Source: JBGPTF01 sp041490445
GTDB taxonomy: Bacteria; Acidobacteriota; Terriglobia; Acidiferrales; UBA7541
NCBI GenBank assembly: GCA_041490445.1
Contig: JBGPTF010000010.1
Span: 62,001-126,000 of the forward strand
Direction of reading: 5' to 3'
Length of the DNA stretch: 64,000 nt
Each line of letters starts with the position of its first letter. Within the stretch, counting starts at the first letter, position 1. Below are positions 34,585 through 42,544 of the stretch, piece by piece. The position numbers were made by a program, and so were the translations under genes. The notes beneath the pieces were generated by a model. It did not search any database. It was not told the DNA's origin and saw nothing but the letters and a program-made list of their open reading frames with translations.

Positions 34585-36690
34585 CTAGTTTTCCGGTTTC
34601 GGCCGGCGTAACCGAATCCGCGCATCCGCTGCCTTACAATCTTCCGCTCGTTCGGAAGCGAAGAACGGGTTCATATCCAGTTCTTCGATGGCCTCGAAAT
34701 CCGAAACCAACTGGGAAAGACGTGTGACGGCTTCCTCGAGCCGCGCGAAATCCACCGGCTTTTCTCCGCGCACTCCGGCGAGGACCGGGTAGCCGCGAAT
34801 CGCGCGGAGCAATTCGCGCGCGTCGAGATCGGTCAGCGGCACGGGACGAAACGCCACGTCACGGATCGTCTCGACAAACAGGCCGCCGAGGCCGAACATC
34901 ACCAGCGGCCCCACCGTCGGGTCGCGCACCACTCCGAGAATCGTCTCGCGCCCCGCAACCATTTCCTGCACCACCACGGCGTCGCCCGCCGCCCCGCCGT
35001 GCGTCAGCCCGTAGTAGGTATGAAATGCCTGATCGGTCGAGCGCACATTCAGTGCGACGGCGCGCGCCTCCGTCTTGTGTGCGATTCCGCCATAGGCGAG
35101 CTTCATCGCCACCGGAAAACCGAGCGCGCGCGCGGCCTCTTCCGCTTCTTCGGCCTTGTGCACCAGGCGATAGCGCGCCACCGGAATGCCGTACGCCGCC
35201 AGCACATCGAAGCATTCGTGCAGGTGCAATTCACCGCGGCCTTCCGCCAGCGCCCCCGCAATCAGCGCGTGTACGCGCGCGCGGTCGGCCGGCCATTTCG
35301 GCTCGCGTCCCACACCCCGCGCGCACCAGCGCCGGTGGTGATCGAGCGCCGCCAGCGCCCCGGCTGCGGATTCAGGGAACTGGCAAAGCGCCAGATGATT
35401 CGGATGGGATTCACGAACGAGAGCGCTCGCCTTTTTCGGCGCCATCAGGACGCCGATCACCGGCTTCGCGACTGCCTTGCGCGCGGCTTCGAGCGCTCCG
35501 ATCACGCCGACGGGATCGCCGAGCATCGGCGGCACGTAAATCACCATGGCCATGTCCGCGTTCGCGTCCCGCAGAATCGTCTCCAGCGCGAAGCCGTACA
35601 TTTTTGCATCGGCGCCGGGCAGCATGTCCAACGGGTTCGTGACGCTCGCGTGCGCGGGCAATTTCGCGCGCAGCGCTTCGAGCGTGGCCGGCGAAAGCTG
35701 CGCCATCTCCAGCCCCAGCGCGATCAGGGAGTCGGTCGCAAGGATCGCGGGGCCGCCGGCATTGCTCAGCACCGCGACGCGCGGCCCGTGTGGCAGCGGA
35801 TTGCGCGCGAAGGCCGCGCCCAAATCGAATAGCTCTTCCACGGTCGCGACGCGCTGCACGCCGCAATGTTCGAGAAACGCATCGAGCGCCGCATCGCTCG
35901 CCGCCGCAAGCGCGCCGGTATGTGACGCCGCCGCGCGGGCGCCCGCCAGCGTCTTCCCCGATTTCACCACCAGGATCGGCTTCTTCCGGCTGACGGCGCG
36001 CGCCACCTGCGCAAAGCGCGGCGGGTTGCTGAACGATTCGAGGTACATCAGCATCACCGAAGTGCGCGGATCGCTCGTCCAGTATTCCACCAGATCGTCG
36101 TCGGTGACGTCCGCCTTGTTGCCCAGGCTCGCGAAGGAGGAGAGACCCAGATTCCGCTCCTCGGCGATATTGAGAATCGCGATGCCGAGAGCGCCGCTCT
36201 GCGAGAGAAACGCGACGTTGCCGTCCACCGGACTGGTCGGCGCAAACGTGGCGTTCAGCCGCACCTGTGGATCGGCGTTGATCACACCCATGCAATTCGG
36301 CCCGACGAGCCGGAAACTGTAGCGGCGGGCGAGTTCCGTCACCTGCGTTTCGAGCGCGGCGCCTTCCGCGCCCGTCTCGCGGAAACCGGCCGTGATCATC
36401 ACTACGCCGCGCACGCCCTTGCGCCCGCATTCGTCGAGCACCCCAAGCGCGAACTGGCTGGGCACCACGACGACCGCCATTTCCACCGGATCAGGGATGG
36501 CGAGCACGGAGGGATAGCAGCGCAGCCCGGCGATTTCGGCCGCTTTGGGATTCACCGGGAAAATCTTGCCGCGGAAGCCGTAATGGATCAGGTTTTCAAG
36601 TAACTGGCGGCCCAGCGCTTGTTTCTCGGTGGACGCACCGATGACGGCCACTGATTGAGGCCGGAAAATCGGGTCGAGGGCATTCGGCAT
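34585..36690 (-). CDS. ADP-forming acyl-CoA synthetase (fused alpha-beta)
   Basis: A 701-residue NDP-forming acyl-CoA ligase. The CoA-binding Rossmann domain begins IFRPQSVAVIGASTEKQALG. The ligase domain carries the phospho-His region ASHTGALAAASDAALD. The C-terminal ATP-grasp domain has GFPVAMKLAYGGIAHKTEARAV, VVQEMVAGRETILGVVRDP and ELDMNPFF. No GNAT acetyltransferase domain is attached. Such enzymes interconvert acetyl- or acyl-CoA with acid plus ATP. The ATG at 36690 (MPNALDPIFRPQSV) is used; the long open extension to 37440 runs through IS debris and repeats and is rejected. Confidence 0.85.
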   Translation of the reverse strand: MPNALDPIFRPQSVAVIGASTEKQALGRQLLENLIHYGFRGKIFPVNPKAAEIAGLRCYPSVLAIPDPVEMAVVVVPSQFALGVLDECGRKGVRGVVMITAGFRETGAEGAALETQVTELARRYSFRLVGPNCMGVINADPQVRLNATFAPTSPVDGNVAFLSQSGALGIAILNIAEERNLGLSSFASLGNKADVTDDDLVEYWTSDPRTSVMLMYLESFSNPPRFAQVARAVSRKKPILVVKSGKTLAGARAAASHTGALAAASDAALDAFLEHCGVQRVATVEELFDLGAAFARNPLPHGPRVAVLSNAGGPAILATDSLIALGLEMAQLSPATLEALRAKLPAHASVTNPLDMLPGADAKMYGFALETILRDANADMAMVIYVPPMLGDPVGVIGALEAARKAVAKPVIGVLMAPKKASALVRESHPNHLALCQFPESAAGALAALDHHRRWCARGVGREPKWPADRARVHALIAGALAEGRGELHLHECFDVLAAYGIPVARYRLVHKAEEAEEAARALGFPVAMKLAYGGIAHKTEARAVALNVRSTDQAFHTYYGLTHGGAAGDAVVVQEMVAGRETILGVVRDPTVGPLVMFGLGGLFVETIRDVAFRPVPLTDLDARELLRAIRGYPVLAGVRGEKPVDFARLEEAVTRLSQLVSDFEAIEELDMNPFFASERAEDCKAADARIRLRRPKPEN

Positions 36691-36861
36691 GCGAAATGGC
36701 TCCCGGTTGGGACCGGCGGTAGCGGGCGCTCGCCGCAGAAGTCCGCGATGCGAAGCGAAGAGTGTACGGCAACTGCGCTCGAAGCGCGAGAGCCGGGTTG
36801 CCGCGTGTCTTGGCGCCATCATTCTGTCACCCCTGGGCAGCAACGTGAAAATGTCACCCCC

Positions 36862-36969
36862 ATGAGACAGGAGACATTTCCGTTGAGTCAGAAAGAGTTG
36901 CACCGAGCGGAAGTCATTTCTAGATGCGTGAAGGAGGAGTTGCTGTGCGGCAGCGTCGCCGAACTCCTG
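36862..36969 (+). pseudogene. 5' stub of an ISNCY-family transposase
   Basis: From ATG 36862 the frame reads MRQETFPLSQKELHRAEVIS and on through CVKEELLCGSVAELL, which matches the N-terminal segment of ISNCY-type transposases. After AELL the family helix-turn-helix continuation is missing and the frame is unrelated up to a stop at 37104. The sequence just upstream has two TGTCACCCC copies, as at the ends or leaders of this IS group. Assignment is by recalled pattern. Confidence 0.6.
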
Positions 36970-37199
36970 TCTCCGAGCGCGCGACTTCGCACGCGCTCTC
37001 TCTTTAAAAAAAGTGCACTTTTGTTGCGATTTGGAAGAGGCCCGCCTGTTTGTTTTCAATGGGATACGTGCGATTTTGTTTGGAAAAATGTTGCGATTAG
37101 ATAGGCGAAGGCAGGTTCGCATCCCATTGATAATAGGGTGGTTATAAATTAAGGAAGTGAGGCAGGGGCCAGAGGAGGAGGCGAGAAGCGGAGAAGGAC

Positions 37200-37297
37200 G
37201 GCCCGACGCCCTCGGGCTCTGGGCCGCAGACGGACCCGAAGCGCTTAGGCTTTGGGCGGTAGGCGGACTCGGCACCCTTAGGCTTTGGGCCGCAGGG
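37200..37297. repeat. Three imperfect 32-33-bp tandem repeats
   Basis: Copies at 37200-37231, 37232-37264 and 37265-37297 share the core TTAGGCTTTGGGC or CTCGGGCTCTGGGC and a GCAG/GTAG end. Copies 2 and 3 are the most alike. Confidence 0.7.
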
Positions 37298-37409
37298 CGC
37301 CGGCGCGGTCGCGGTCTGAGGCCGGCGGTTCTGGGTCGTGAAGTCACGGGATACGGTAGCGGGGATGGGGCCGAAATGCAAATCGGAGTGCGTGTGGACA
37401 GGGGGGAGA

Positions 37410-37483
37410 AAGAAGTTGAGAGTTCAAAGTTGAAATTCAAAGGTTGAAAGTCGAGAGTTGAGAAGTTGAAGGAGTGAAAGAGT
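37410..37483. repeat. AGTTGA-rich simple repeat
   Basis: Purine-rich degenerate array built from (G)AGTTGA, AAGTTGAA and AGTCGAGAG units. Similar arrays occur between genes in many GC-rich genomes; no coding function is likely. Confidence 0.65.
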
Positions 37484-37700
37484 CCGATTCTCGACAGTCA
37501 TGGATGACCTGGCAGTCTCCGAGACGCGCGTTATACGGTCCCTTGGGGCCCGGTGCTCAGAAAGTGGCAAGATTTCTTCCGAGTACCCCGTCACTCGTTC
37601 CTAATCTGGATGAGTATTGAAACGGACTGTTCTCGCGGAGGAGCATTGGGTGATTTTCTCCGCTCCGAGTTCTGGTACACTGCCAGCCGGAGGCAGACGT

Positions 37701-38123
37701 ATGACGCACCTGGCAGAAAGGCCTTCCCTCTACGACAGACTCGGTGGCGTGTATAGCATTGCGACGGTGGTAGACGATTTCATCGACCGAGTCATGACAG
37801 ACGCGAGATTGAATGCCAATCCCCTAGTGGACGAAGCGCATCATCGCGTGCCACCTGCGGGATTCAAGTACTTGGTGACCGAGATGGTCTGCTGGGCTGC
37901 GGGCGACCCACAAGAATACACTGGCAGGTCGATGGCGGACTCTCATGCCCACTTGAAAATTACCAGCGAGGAGTGGGAGGCGTTCCTGGACGATTTTCAG
38001 CAGACGCTGGATAAGTTCGTGATTCCCCCCGAGGAACAGGCGGAACTGAAAGCAATCGTCGACAGCACCCGATCGGATATTGTCGTTGACTCCGGGCTCG
38101 CAGCAGATGGAGCGAACGCCTAA
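37701..38123 (+). CDS. Truncated hemoglobin, group I-like
   Basis: A 140-residue globin. It starts MTHLAERPSLYDRLGGVYSI, the usual group I/bacterial globin opening (SLYDRLGG), continues with VVDDFIDRVMTDARLN, FKYLVTEMVCWAAGDP and ends its haem pocket with the proximal His in MADSHAHLKITSEEWEAF. It should bind O2 or NO. GGAGG lies 8 bases before the ATG at 37701; the longer frame from 37617 is not homologous. A TACACT -10-like element is at 37676-37681. Confidence 0.85.
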   Translation: MTHLAERPSLYDRLGGVYSIATVVDDFIDRVMTDARLNANPLVDEAHHRVPPAGFKYLVTEMVCWAAGDPQEYTGRSMADSHAHLKITSEEWEAFLDDFQQTLDKFVIPPEEQAELKAIVDSTRSDIVVDSGLAADGANA

Positions 38124-38248
38124 CAACTTTTCGTTCGATCGCTGCCGGATCAACGGGGGCAGATCGAGGTCTGCTTCACGCAATTCGGCCATCTACATGC
38201 AACTTTCAAAGTCATGAATACTTTCGCGTCGTTTAACGGAGGTCTCGC

Positions 38249-38962
38249 ATGCAGTCTGCGGGGGTAATTCGCCAGCTCGGGCGGTATCCGGTCAAGTCCA
38301 TGCGGGGCGAGGCCTTGCCCGCCACGACGCTGACGTTGCAGGGTGTGCCGGAGGACCGGCGCTACGCGTTCGTCCAGGCGACCTCGCGCAGCTCGTTTCC
38401 CTGGCTCACTGCCAGGGAGCTGCCGGAACTCCTTTGCTACGGGGCTTCAGTAGAGGAAACCGGCCTGCCAGAAGTGGCAGTGACGGTCACGACCCCAAGT
38501 GGGGGGAAATGGCCTGTTGCGAGCGACGAACTGCGCAGGGCACTCGAGGCGCGTTCGGGCCGAGCTCTCTTTTTGCTGCGCAACTACCGCGGCTCGTACG
38601 ATGTTGCGCCCATCTCGCTCATCAGCCGCCAGACGATAACGCGGATCGCTGAGGAAAGCGACACTAAAGAAGACCTCTTGCGGTTTCGTCCGAACCTGCT
38701 CATCGATCTGGAGAGTGGCCAAGCCTTCGATGAGTTGAACTGGGTCGGCCGCATTCTCCGCGTGGGAAACGCAGCGCGAATTGCCATCACGGAAGTCGAC
38801 CGGCGTTGCATGATGATCACTCTCGATCCGGCGAGCGGAAAGGCAAGCCCCGGCATTCTGCGTTGCGTCGCCCAACAACACGCACAGTGCGCGGGAGTCT
38901 ACGCGACGGTTCTCACTCCCGGGGAAGTGCGCGTCGGTGACACGGTGGTGCTGGAGTCCTGA
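38249..38962 (+). CDS. MOSC-domain protein with N-terminal barrel
   Basis: A 237-residue protein. The N-terminal MOSC beta-barrel domain starts VIRQLGRYPVKSMRGEALP, and the MOSC core contains LRFRPNLLIDLESGQAFDELNWVG and the conserved Cys in EVDRRCMMITLDP. MOSC proteins bind or carry molybdenum-cofactor sulfur, or detoxify N-hydroxylated bases (YiiM/YcbX types). The Cys suggests a Moco-binding role like YcbX, but no ferredoxin domain is fused. CGGAGG precedes the ATG. Stands alone after the globin. Confidence 0.82.
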   Translation: MQSAGVIRQLGRYPVKSMRGEALPATTLTLQGVPEDRRYAFVQATSRSSFPWLTARELPELLCYGASVEETGLPEVAVTVTTPSGGKWPVASDELRRALEARSGRALFLLRNYRGSYDVAPISLISRQTITRIAEESDTKEDLLRFRPNLLIDLESGQAFDELNWVGRILRVGNAARIAITEVDRRCMMITLDPASGKASPGILRCVAQQHAQCAGVYATVLTPGEVRVGDTVVLES

Positions 38963-39653
38963 AGGTAGCCGTTGGTCGCCGCGGTAGCGACTGTCCCGTC
39001 GTGCTCACGGCAATCAGAGGGGCAACGCCCTCCCCCCACGGAACGGCCCGTGTCCGCGCCCGCCACCGAGCTTCTCGACGATACAATCGTGCGAGATGGT
39101 TTTGCCGATCATGGTCGGGTCATTGCGGTGCCATCATTTCGTTCCAAGCGGCATGAGACGCTTTTGCCCCCAAGACGTGTCCAGGCCGCGAGCGTCCCAT
39201 GTCGAACTCCGCTTGAATCGGCTGCAACAGGTCGAATCCGGTAACGGCTATTGAATTCAATGAGTGAGTATTCAATCTGAAGCGGGTCCGTCTTTCGTCG
39301 CTTGGCCGTATAACGCATACGTTTAGAACTTGGGAAAGGCGATTGTGGATGGATGGTCGGCTACTCGGAAACTATCCCGGCACCTTGCGGTTCCTCCTCT
39401 GAGGTCGGCGCGGCGGCCATTTGGCCGCAGTCGGCTGGTCGGAAGCCGGGGCCAGCGAGTCTGTGTGAGAACCGGTTCCGCTGTCCCGCAGCGGCTTCCC
39501 GACAAAAGGCGCCGGGACTCACAAAACGCGAAAGCCGGGTTGGAGATGCGGCGGTGACGGCACGGCCGATGGTTCGGCTGCGCTCACCACAAGGCGCGTG
39601 TCCTGACGAACCCGGAAAGGCTTGGGGCGCGCCGGGATGCGGCGATTGCAGCG
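38963..39653. other. ~0.7 kb spacer without a recognisable gene
   Basis: Both strands were read in all frames. Open frames exist, but none has a family motif or a convincing start. The composition shifts between A/T-richer (39240-39360) and very GC-rich parts, suggesting decayed sequence. A -10-like TATAAT closes it. Confidence 0.5.
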
Positions 39654-39659
39654 TATAAT
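39654..39659 (+). promoter_or_regulatory. -10 element for the CDF transporter gene
   Basis: A perfect TATAAT lies 17 bases before the ATG at 39677. No good -35 is seen at 16-18 bp, and the implied leader is only ~10 nt. Confidence 0.4.
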
Positions 39660-39676
39660 CGGCCCCGGTTGCTCGG

Positions 39677-41080
39677 ATGGCACTCGACCAGGCCGCACGC
39701 GAAAAACGGTTCGCGGCGCTCAGCTCGGTGGGCTCTGCGGTGGTACTGGTGTCTTTGAAGGTTTTCCTGTCCCTCGCCACCGGCAGCCTGGGAATTCTCT
39801 CCGAAGCGCTGCATTCCATTCTCGACTTCGTCGCCGCTGTCATCACGTATCTTTCCGTGCGCGTCAGCGACAAGCCGGCCGACGCGGACCATACCTACGG
39901 CCACGGCAAGGTCGAGAATTTCTCGGCTTTCATCGAGACAGGGCTGCTCCTGCTGACGGCCCTCTACATCATCTGGGAAGCGTTCCGCCGGCTGCTCTTC
40001 CACGAAGTGCATTTGCACCCCAGCCTGATGGCGATTCTGGTTCTCGGCGTGGCAATGGGGATCGACTACCTTCGTTCGCGCGCGCTTTCCCGGGTGGCGC
40101 GAAAATATCCGAGCGAAGCGCTCGAAGCCGACGCCCTGCATTTCTCGACCGACGTGTGGAGCACGTTCGTGGTGATCTTCGGGATCACGGCAGCCTGGCT
40201 CGGCGTAAAGTTTCACATCGAATGGCTTGCTTACGCCGACGCGATCGCGGCGCTCGGCGTGGCGGGCGTGATTCTCTGGATCGGGGCGCAACTTGGCAAG
40301 CGCACGCTTGATGCGTTGCTCGACGTGGCGCCTCCGGGCCTGCAGGACAGCATCACCCGGGCCGTGGGCGGGCTCGAAGGCGTGCTCAGCACCGAGCGCG
40401 TCCGCGTTCGCCGCGCGGGGCAGCGATACTTTGTGGACGTCACCATCAGCGTGTCGCGCACGGCAAGCTTCGAGCAGGTCCACGCCACAAGCGACGCGGT
40501 CGAGGACCTCATCGGACAGATCGTTCCCGCCGATGTCGTCGTGCACATGGAGCCGCGGGCGCGTTCCGGCGAGCATCTTTTCGAAACGATTCGCGCGATG
40601 GCGCAGCGCCGCGGGCTCTCCGTCCACGAACTTTCCGCGCACCAGGTGGATGGGCGGCTTTTCGTCGAGCTGCATCTGGAAGTGGACGAGCGATCCAGCC
40701 TGAGCGAAGCCCATGGGCTGGCCACGGAGCTGGAAAACGACATTCGCCGCGTGGCCGATGGCAACGCCCAGGTGAACACGCATATCGAACCGCTGGGCAC
40801 GCACATCGCCGGCGCGCACGAGATCAAGGGGCTCTCGGCGTCCGTCCGCGATTTCATCAATACGCTGCCGTCGGAATACCACGAACTGGTGAATTGCCAT
40901 GAAGTCCACGTGCGCAGCGTTAAGCACAAGATTCTGGTCTCCTGCCACTGCGCGATGGACGGCACGCTGCCTATCACGGAAGTCCACGACGTCACCGCCG
41001 CTCTCGAAGACCGCGTAAAAGAACGCTTCCCGCAAATCTTCCGCGTCACCATCCACCCCGAGCCCGTCGAGGAGAGCTGA
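39677..41080 (+). CDS. Cation diffusion facilitator with three C-terminal repeat domains
   Basis: A 467-residue CDF transporter for divalent metals. The membrane domain (~1-210) has the metal-site motifs in SEALHSILDF and HFSTDVWS. A typical CDF ends with one ~80-residue cytosolic dimerisation domain; here three such units follow: ~220-295 (ending VVVHMEP), ~300-375 (ending VNTHIEPLG) and ~385-465 (ending VTIHPEPVEES), each ending in an H-x-E-P-like strand. His/Cys residues (NCHEVHV, SCHCAMDG) enrich the last unit. Export of Zn, Fe or Mn is likely but the metal cannot be told. Confidence 0.82.
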   Translation: MALDQAAREKRFAALSSVGSAVVLVSLKVFLSLATGSLGILSEALHSILDFVAAVITYLSVRVSDKPADADHTYGHGKVENFSAFIETGLLLLTALYIIWEAFRRLLFHEVHLHPSLMAILVLGVAMGIDYLRSRALSRVARKYPSEALEADALHFSTDVWSTFVVIFGITAAWLGVKFHIEWLAYADAIAALGVAGVILWIGAQLGKRTLDALLDVAPPGLQDSITRAVGGLEGVLSTERVRVRRAGQRYFVDVTISVSRTASFEQVHATSDAVEDLIGQIVPADVVVHMEPRARSGEHLFETIRAMAQRRGLSVHELSAHQVDGRLFVELHLEVDERSSLSEAHGLATELENDIRRVADGNAQVNTHIEPLGTHIAGAHEIKGLSASVRDFINTLPSEYHELVNCHEVHVRSVKHKILVSCHCAMDGTLPITEVHDVTAALEDRVKERFPQIFRVTIHPEPVEES

Positions 41081-41089
41081 CGCGGCTCG

Positions 41090-42505
41090 TTATTGCGGCA
41101 GCAGGGTCGCGCTTCGCCGCGTCCATACCTGCGCCGCGAGCGCGAGCAGCGCAGGGAAACATTCGAGCAGGTAACGCGGCTCGGGTGTTTCGATCTGCGA
41201 AAAGAAGGCCGTGCGAACGAGAAGGAAAACAACGAGGAATGCCGTCGCCGGCTGCCGCCGGGCGATCCAGGCGCCCGCGATCGCCAGGCCCACATAGAGG
41301 CAATGCAAGAGACCCAGGCCCGCGGTCACGGAAAAATCCACCGGGTCGTCCTGCCACTGCTCGCGAAGCGGCCACAAGTGGCCGGAGTAAGGCAGCAGCT
41401 CGACGCGGGGGGTAAACCACATCGCGGCGGCCCGCAAGACCGGCACCGTCACATAGAGACGCAGCGGATGCCTCGCCGTCCGCTCGCGGGCGATTTCCGC
41501 GAAGCCGTCATCCACGCTTGCGGAGATCGTGGTCGTCTGGTTGTATCGCTGAAGCAGTTCCGCCACGCGCCTCTGCTCTTCGGGCGAATCGAACGCAGAG
41601 GGAGGCGCGTCCTCGGCGCGGATGATTTCGTCGTCGAGTTTCCAGGTTACTCGATAGAGGTCCCGCGTGCGCCACAGCCACGAACGCGTCCACGCGTAGA
41701 ATCCGTGCGGCACGAATTCACCCCGCATATCGCCATAGCGCGGCGCGAGGAATTGCGCCTTGTGAAGCGTGCGCCAGTTGCGCGCGCCCCACGGCAGCAG
41801 CGCGAGGAACAGGCCCAGGGCCATCCACATCCCGGCGCGAGCGGCCGTCCGCCAGTGGACCGGCTTCCGGCATCTCCACAAGAGAACCAGCGCGACGGCC
41901 ATGAGCAGCAAAGGCGTTTCCGGGCGGACCAGCGCGCCCAACCCGGCAGCGAATCCGCCGAGAAAACCGACTTCGTTCACCTTGAAAAAACTATCGTGTC
42001 CGGGAAGGTCCACCAGCGCTCCGGGAAACAACAGAATCATGAGAGCCAGAGCCGTGAAGAAGACAGCCAGCACTTCCGAGAGCAATGTGGCCGTGTAATT
42101 CGCCGTAAACGGGCAAAGCGCCGCGAGCCAGAGCGCGGCGAGACCGACGCGGCGCCGATATTCTTCCGGAGCAACCCACGCCGCGAGCGCCGCGATCAGA
42201 AAGCAAGCCACAAGGTCAGTCGCAACCTGTGACAGCATCACGGCGAACACGGAGCGGCCAAACATGGCGTACACCGAGGCAAGAAATGCGGGGTATCCGG
42301 GCGCCCGAAGGTCGGTCGGGACCAGCGCGCCGTTCACGTACAGGCCGTAAACGCCGTGGTCGAGCCAGTTGCGTGCGAGTTGCGTGTAGAGCGGCGAGTC
42401 GCCCGAGTCGGCGAAAGGGAATTTGCAGATAAACAACAGCCGCAGGGTCATCCCCGTCAGTGCAGCGCCCAGGAGATGCACGCGCATCTTAGCAGGAGAG
42501 GTCAT
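41090..42505 (-). CDS. GT39/ArnT-like membrane glycosyltransferase
   Basis: A 471-residue integral membrane protein with about ten hydrophobic segments. The first extracytoplasmic loop has DSGDSPLYTQLARNWLDHG, with the acidic residue expected for catalysis in PMT/ArnT-type lipid-linked sugar transferases, then APGYPAFLASVYAMFG, a common motif of this group. It likely transfers a sugar from a polyprenyl phosphate. It is divergent from the GH18-deacetylase-GT2 fusion gene (39 bp apart) and convergent with the CDF gene, suggesting a small envelope-sugar locus. Confidence 0.75.
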   Translation of the reverse strand: MTSPAKMRVHLLGAALTGMTLRLLFICKFPFADSGDSPLYTQLARNWLDHGVYGLYVNGALVPTDLRAPGYPAFLASVYAMFGRSVFAVMLSQVATDLVACFLIAALAAWVAPEEYRRRVGLAALWLAALCPFTANYTATLLSEVLAVFFTALALMILLFPGALVDLPGHDSFFKVNEVGFLGGFAAGLGALVRPETPLLLMAVALVLLWRCRKPVHWRTAARAGMWMALGLFLALLPWGARNWRTLHKAQFLAPRYGDMRGEFVPHGFYAWTRSWLWRTRDLYRVTWKLDDEIIRAEDAPPSAFDSPEEQRRVAELLQRYNQTTTISASVDDGFAEIARERTARHPLRLYVTVPVLRAAAMWFTPRVELLPYSGHLWPLREQWQDDPVDFSVTAGLGLLHCLYVGLAIAGAWIARRQPATAFLVVFLLVRTAFFSQIETPEPRYLLECFPALLALAAQVWTRRSATLLPQ

Positions 42506-42544
42506 TGACAGGCCCTTGACGGGCGGCTAGCTTGGACTGGTCCG

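Larger units (their letters stand above)
36691..37700. other. ~1 kb spacer with IS debris and repeats
   Basis: No complete gene. It holds an ISNCY-type transposase 5' stub (36862-36969) preceded by two TGTCACCCC-type motifs, three imperfect 32-33-bp tandem copies (37200-37297) and an AGTTGA-rich repeat (37410-37483). The open frames across it are products of repeats. The globin ribosome site closes the region. Confidence 0.6.

Noticed and set aside
36691..37440. N-terminal extension of the acyl-CoA synthetase frame
   Set aside because: It runs through IS debris and repeats, is low-complexity and has no homology pattern; the CoA-binding domain starts at 36690.
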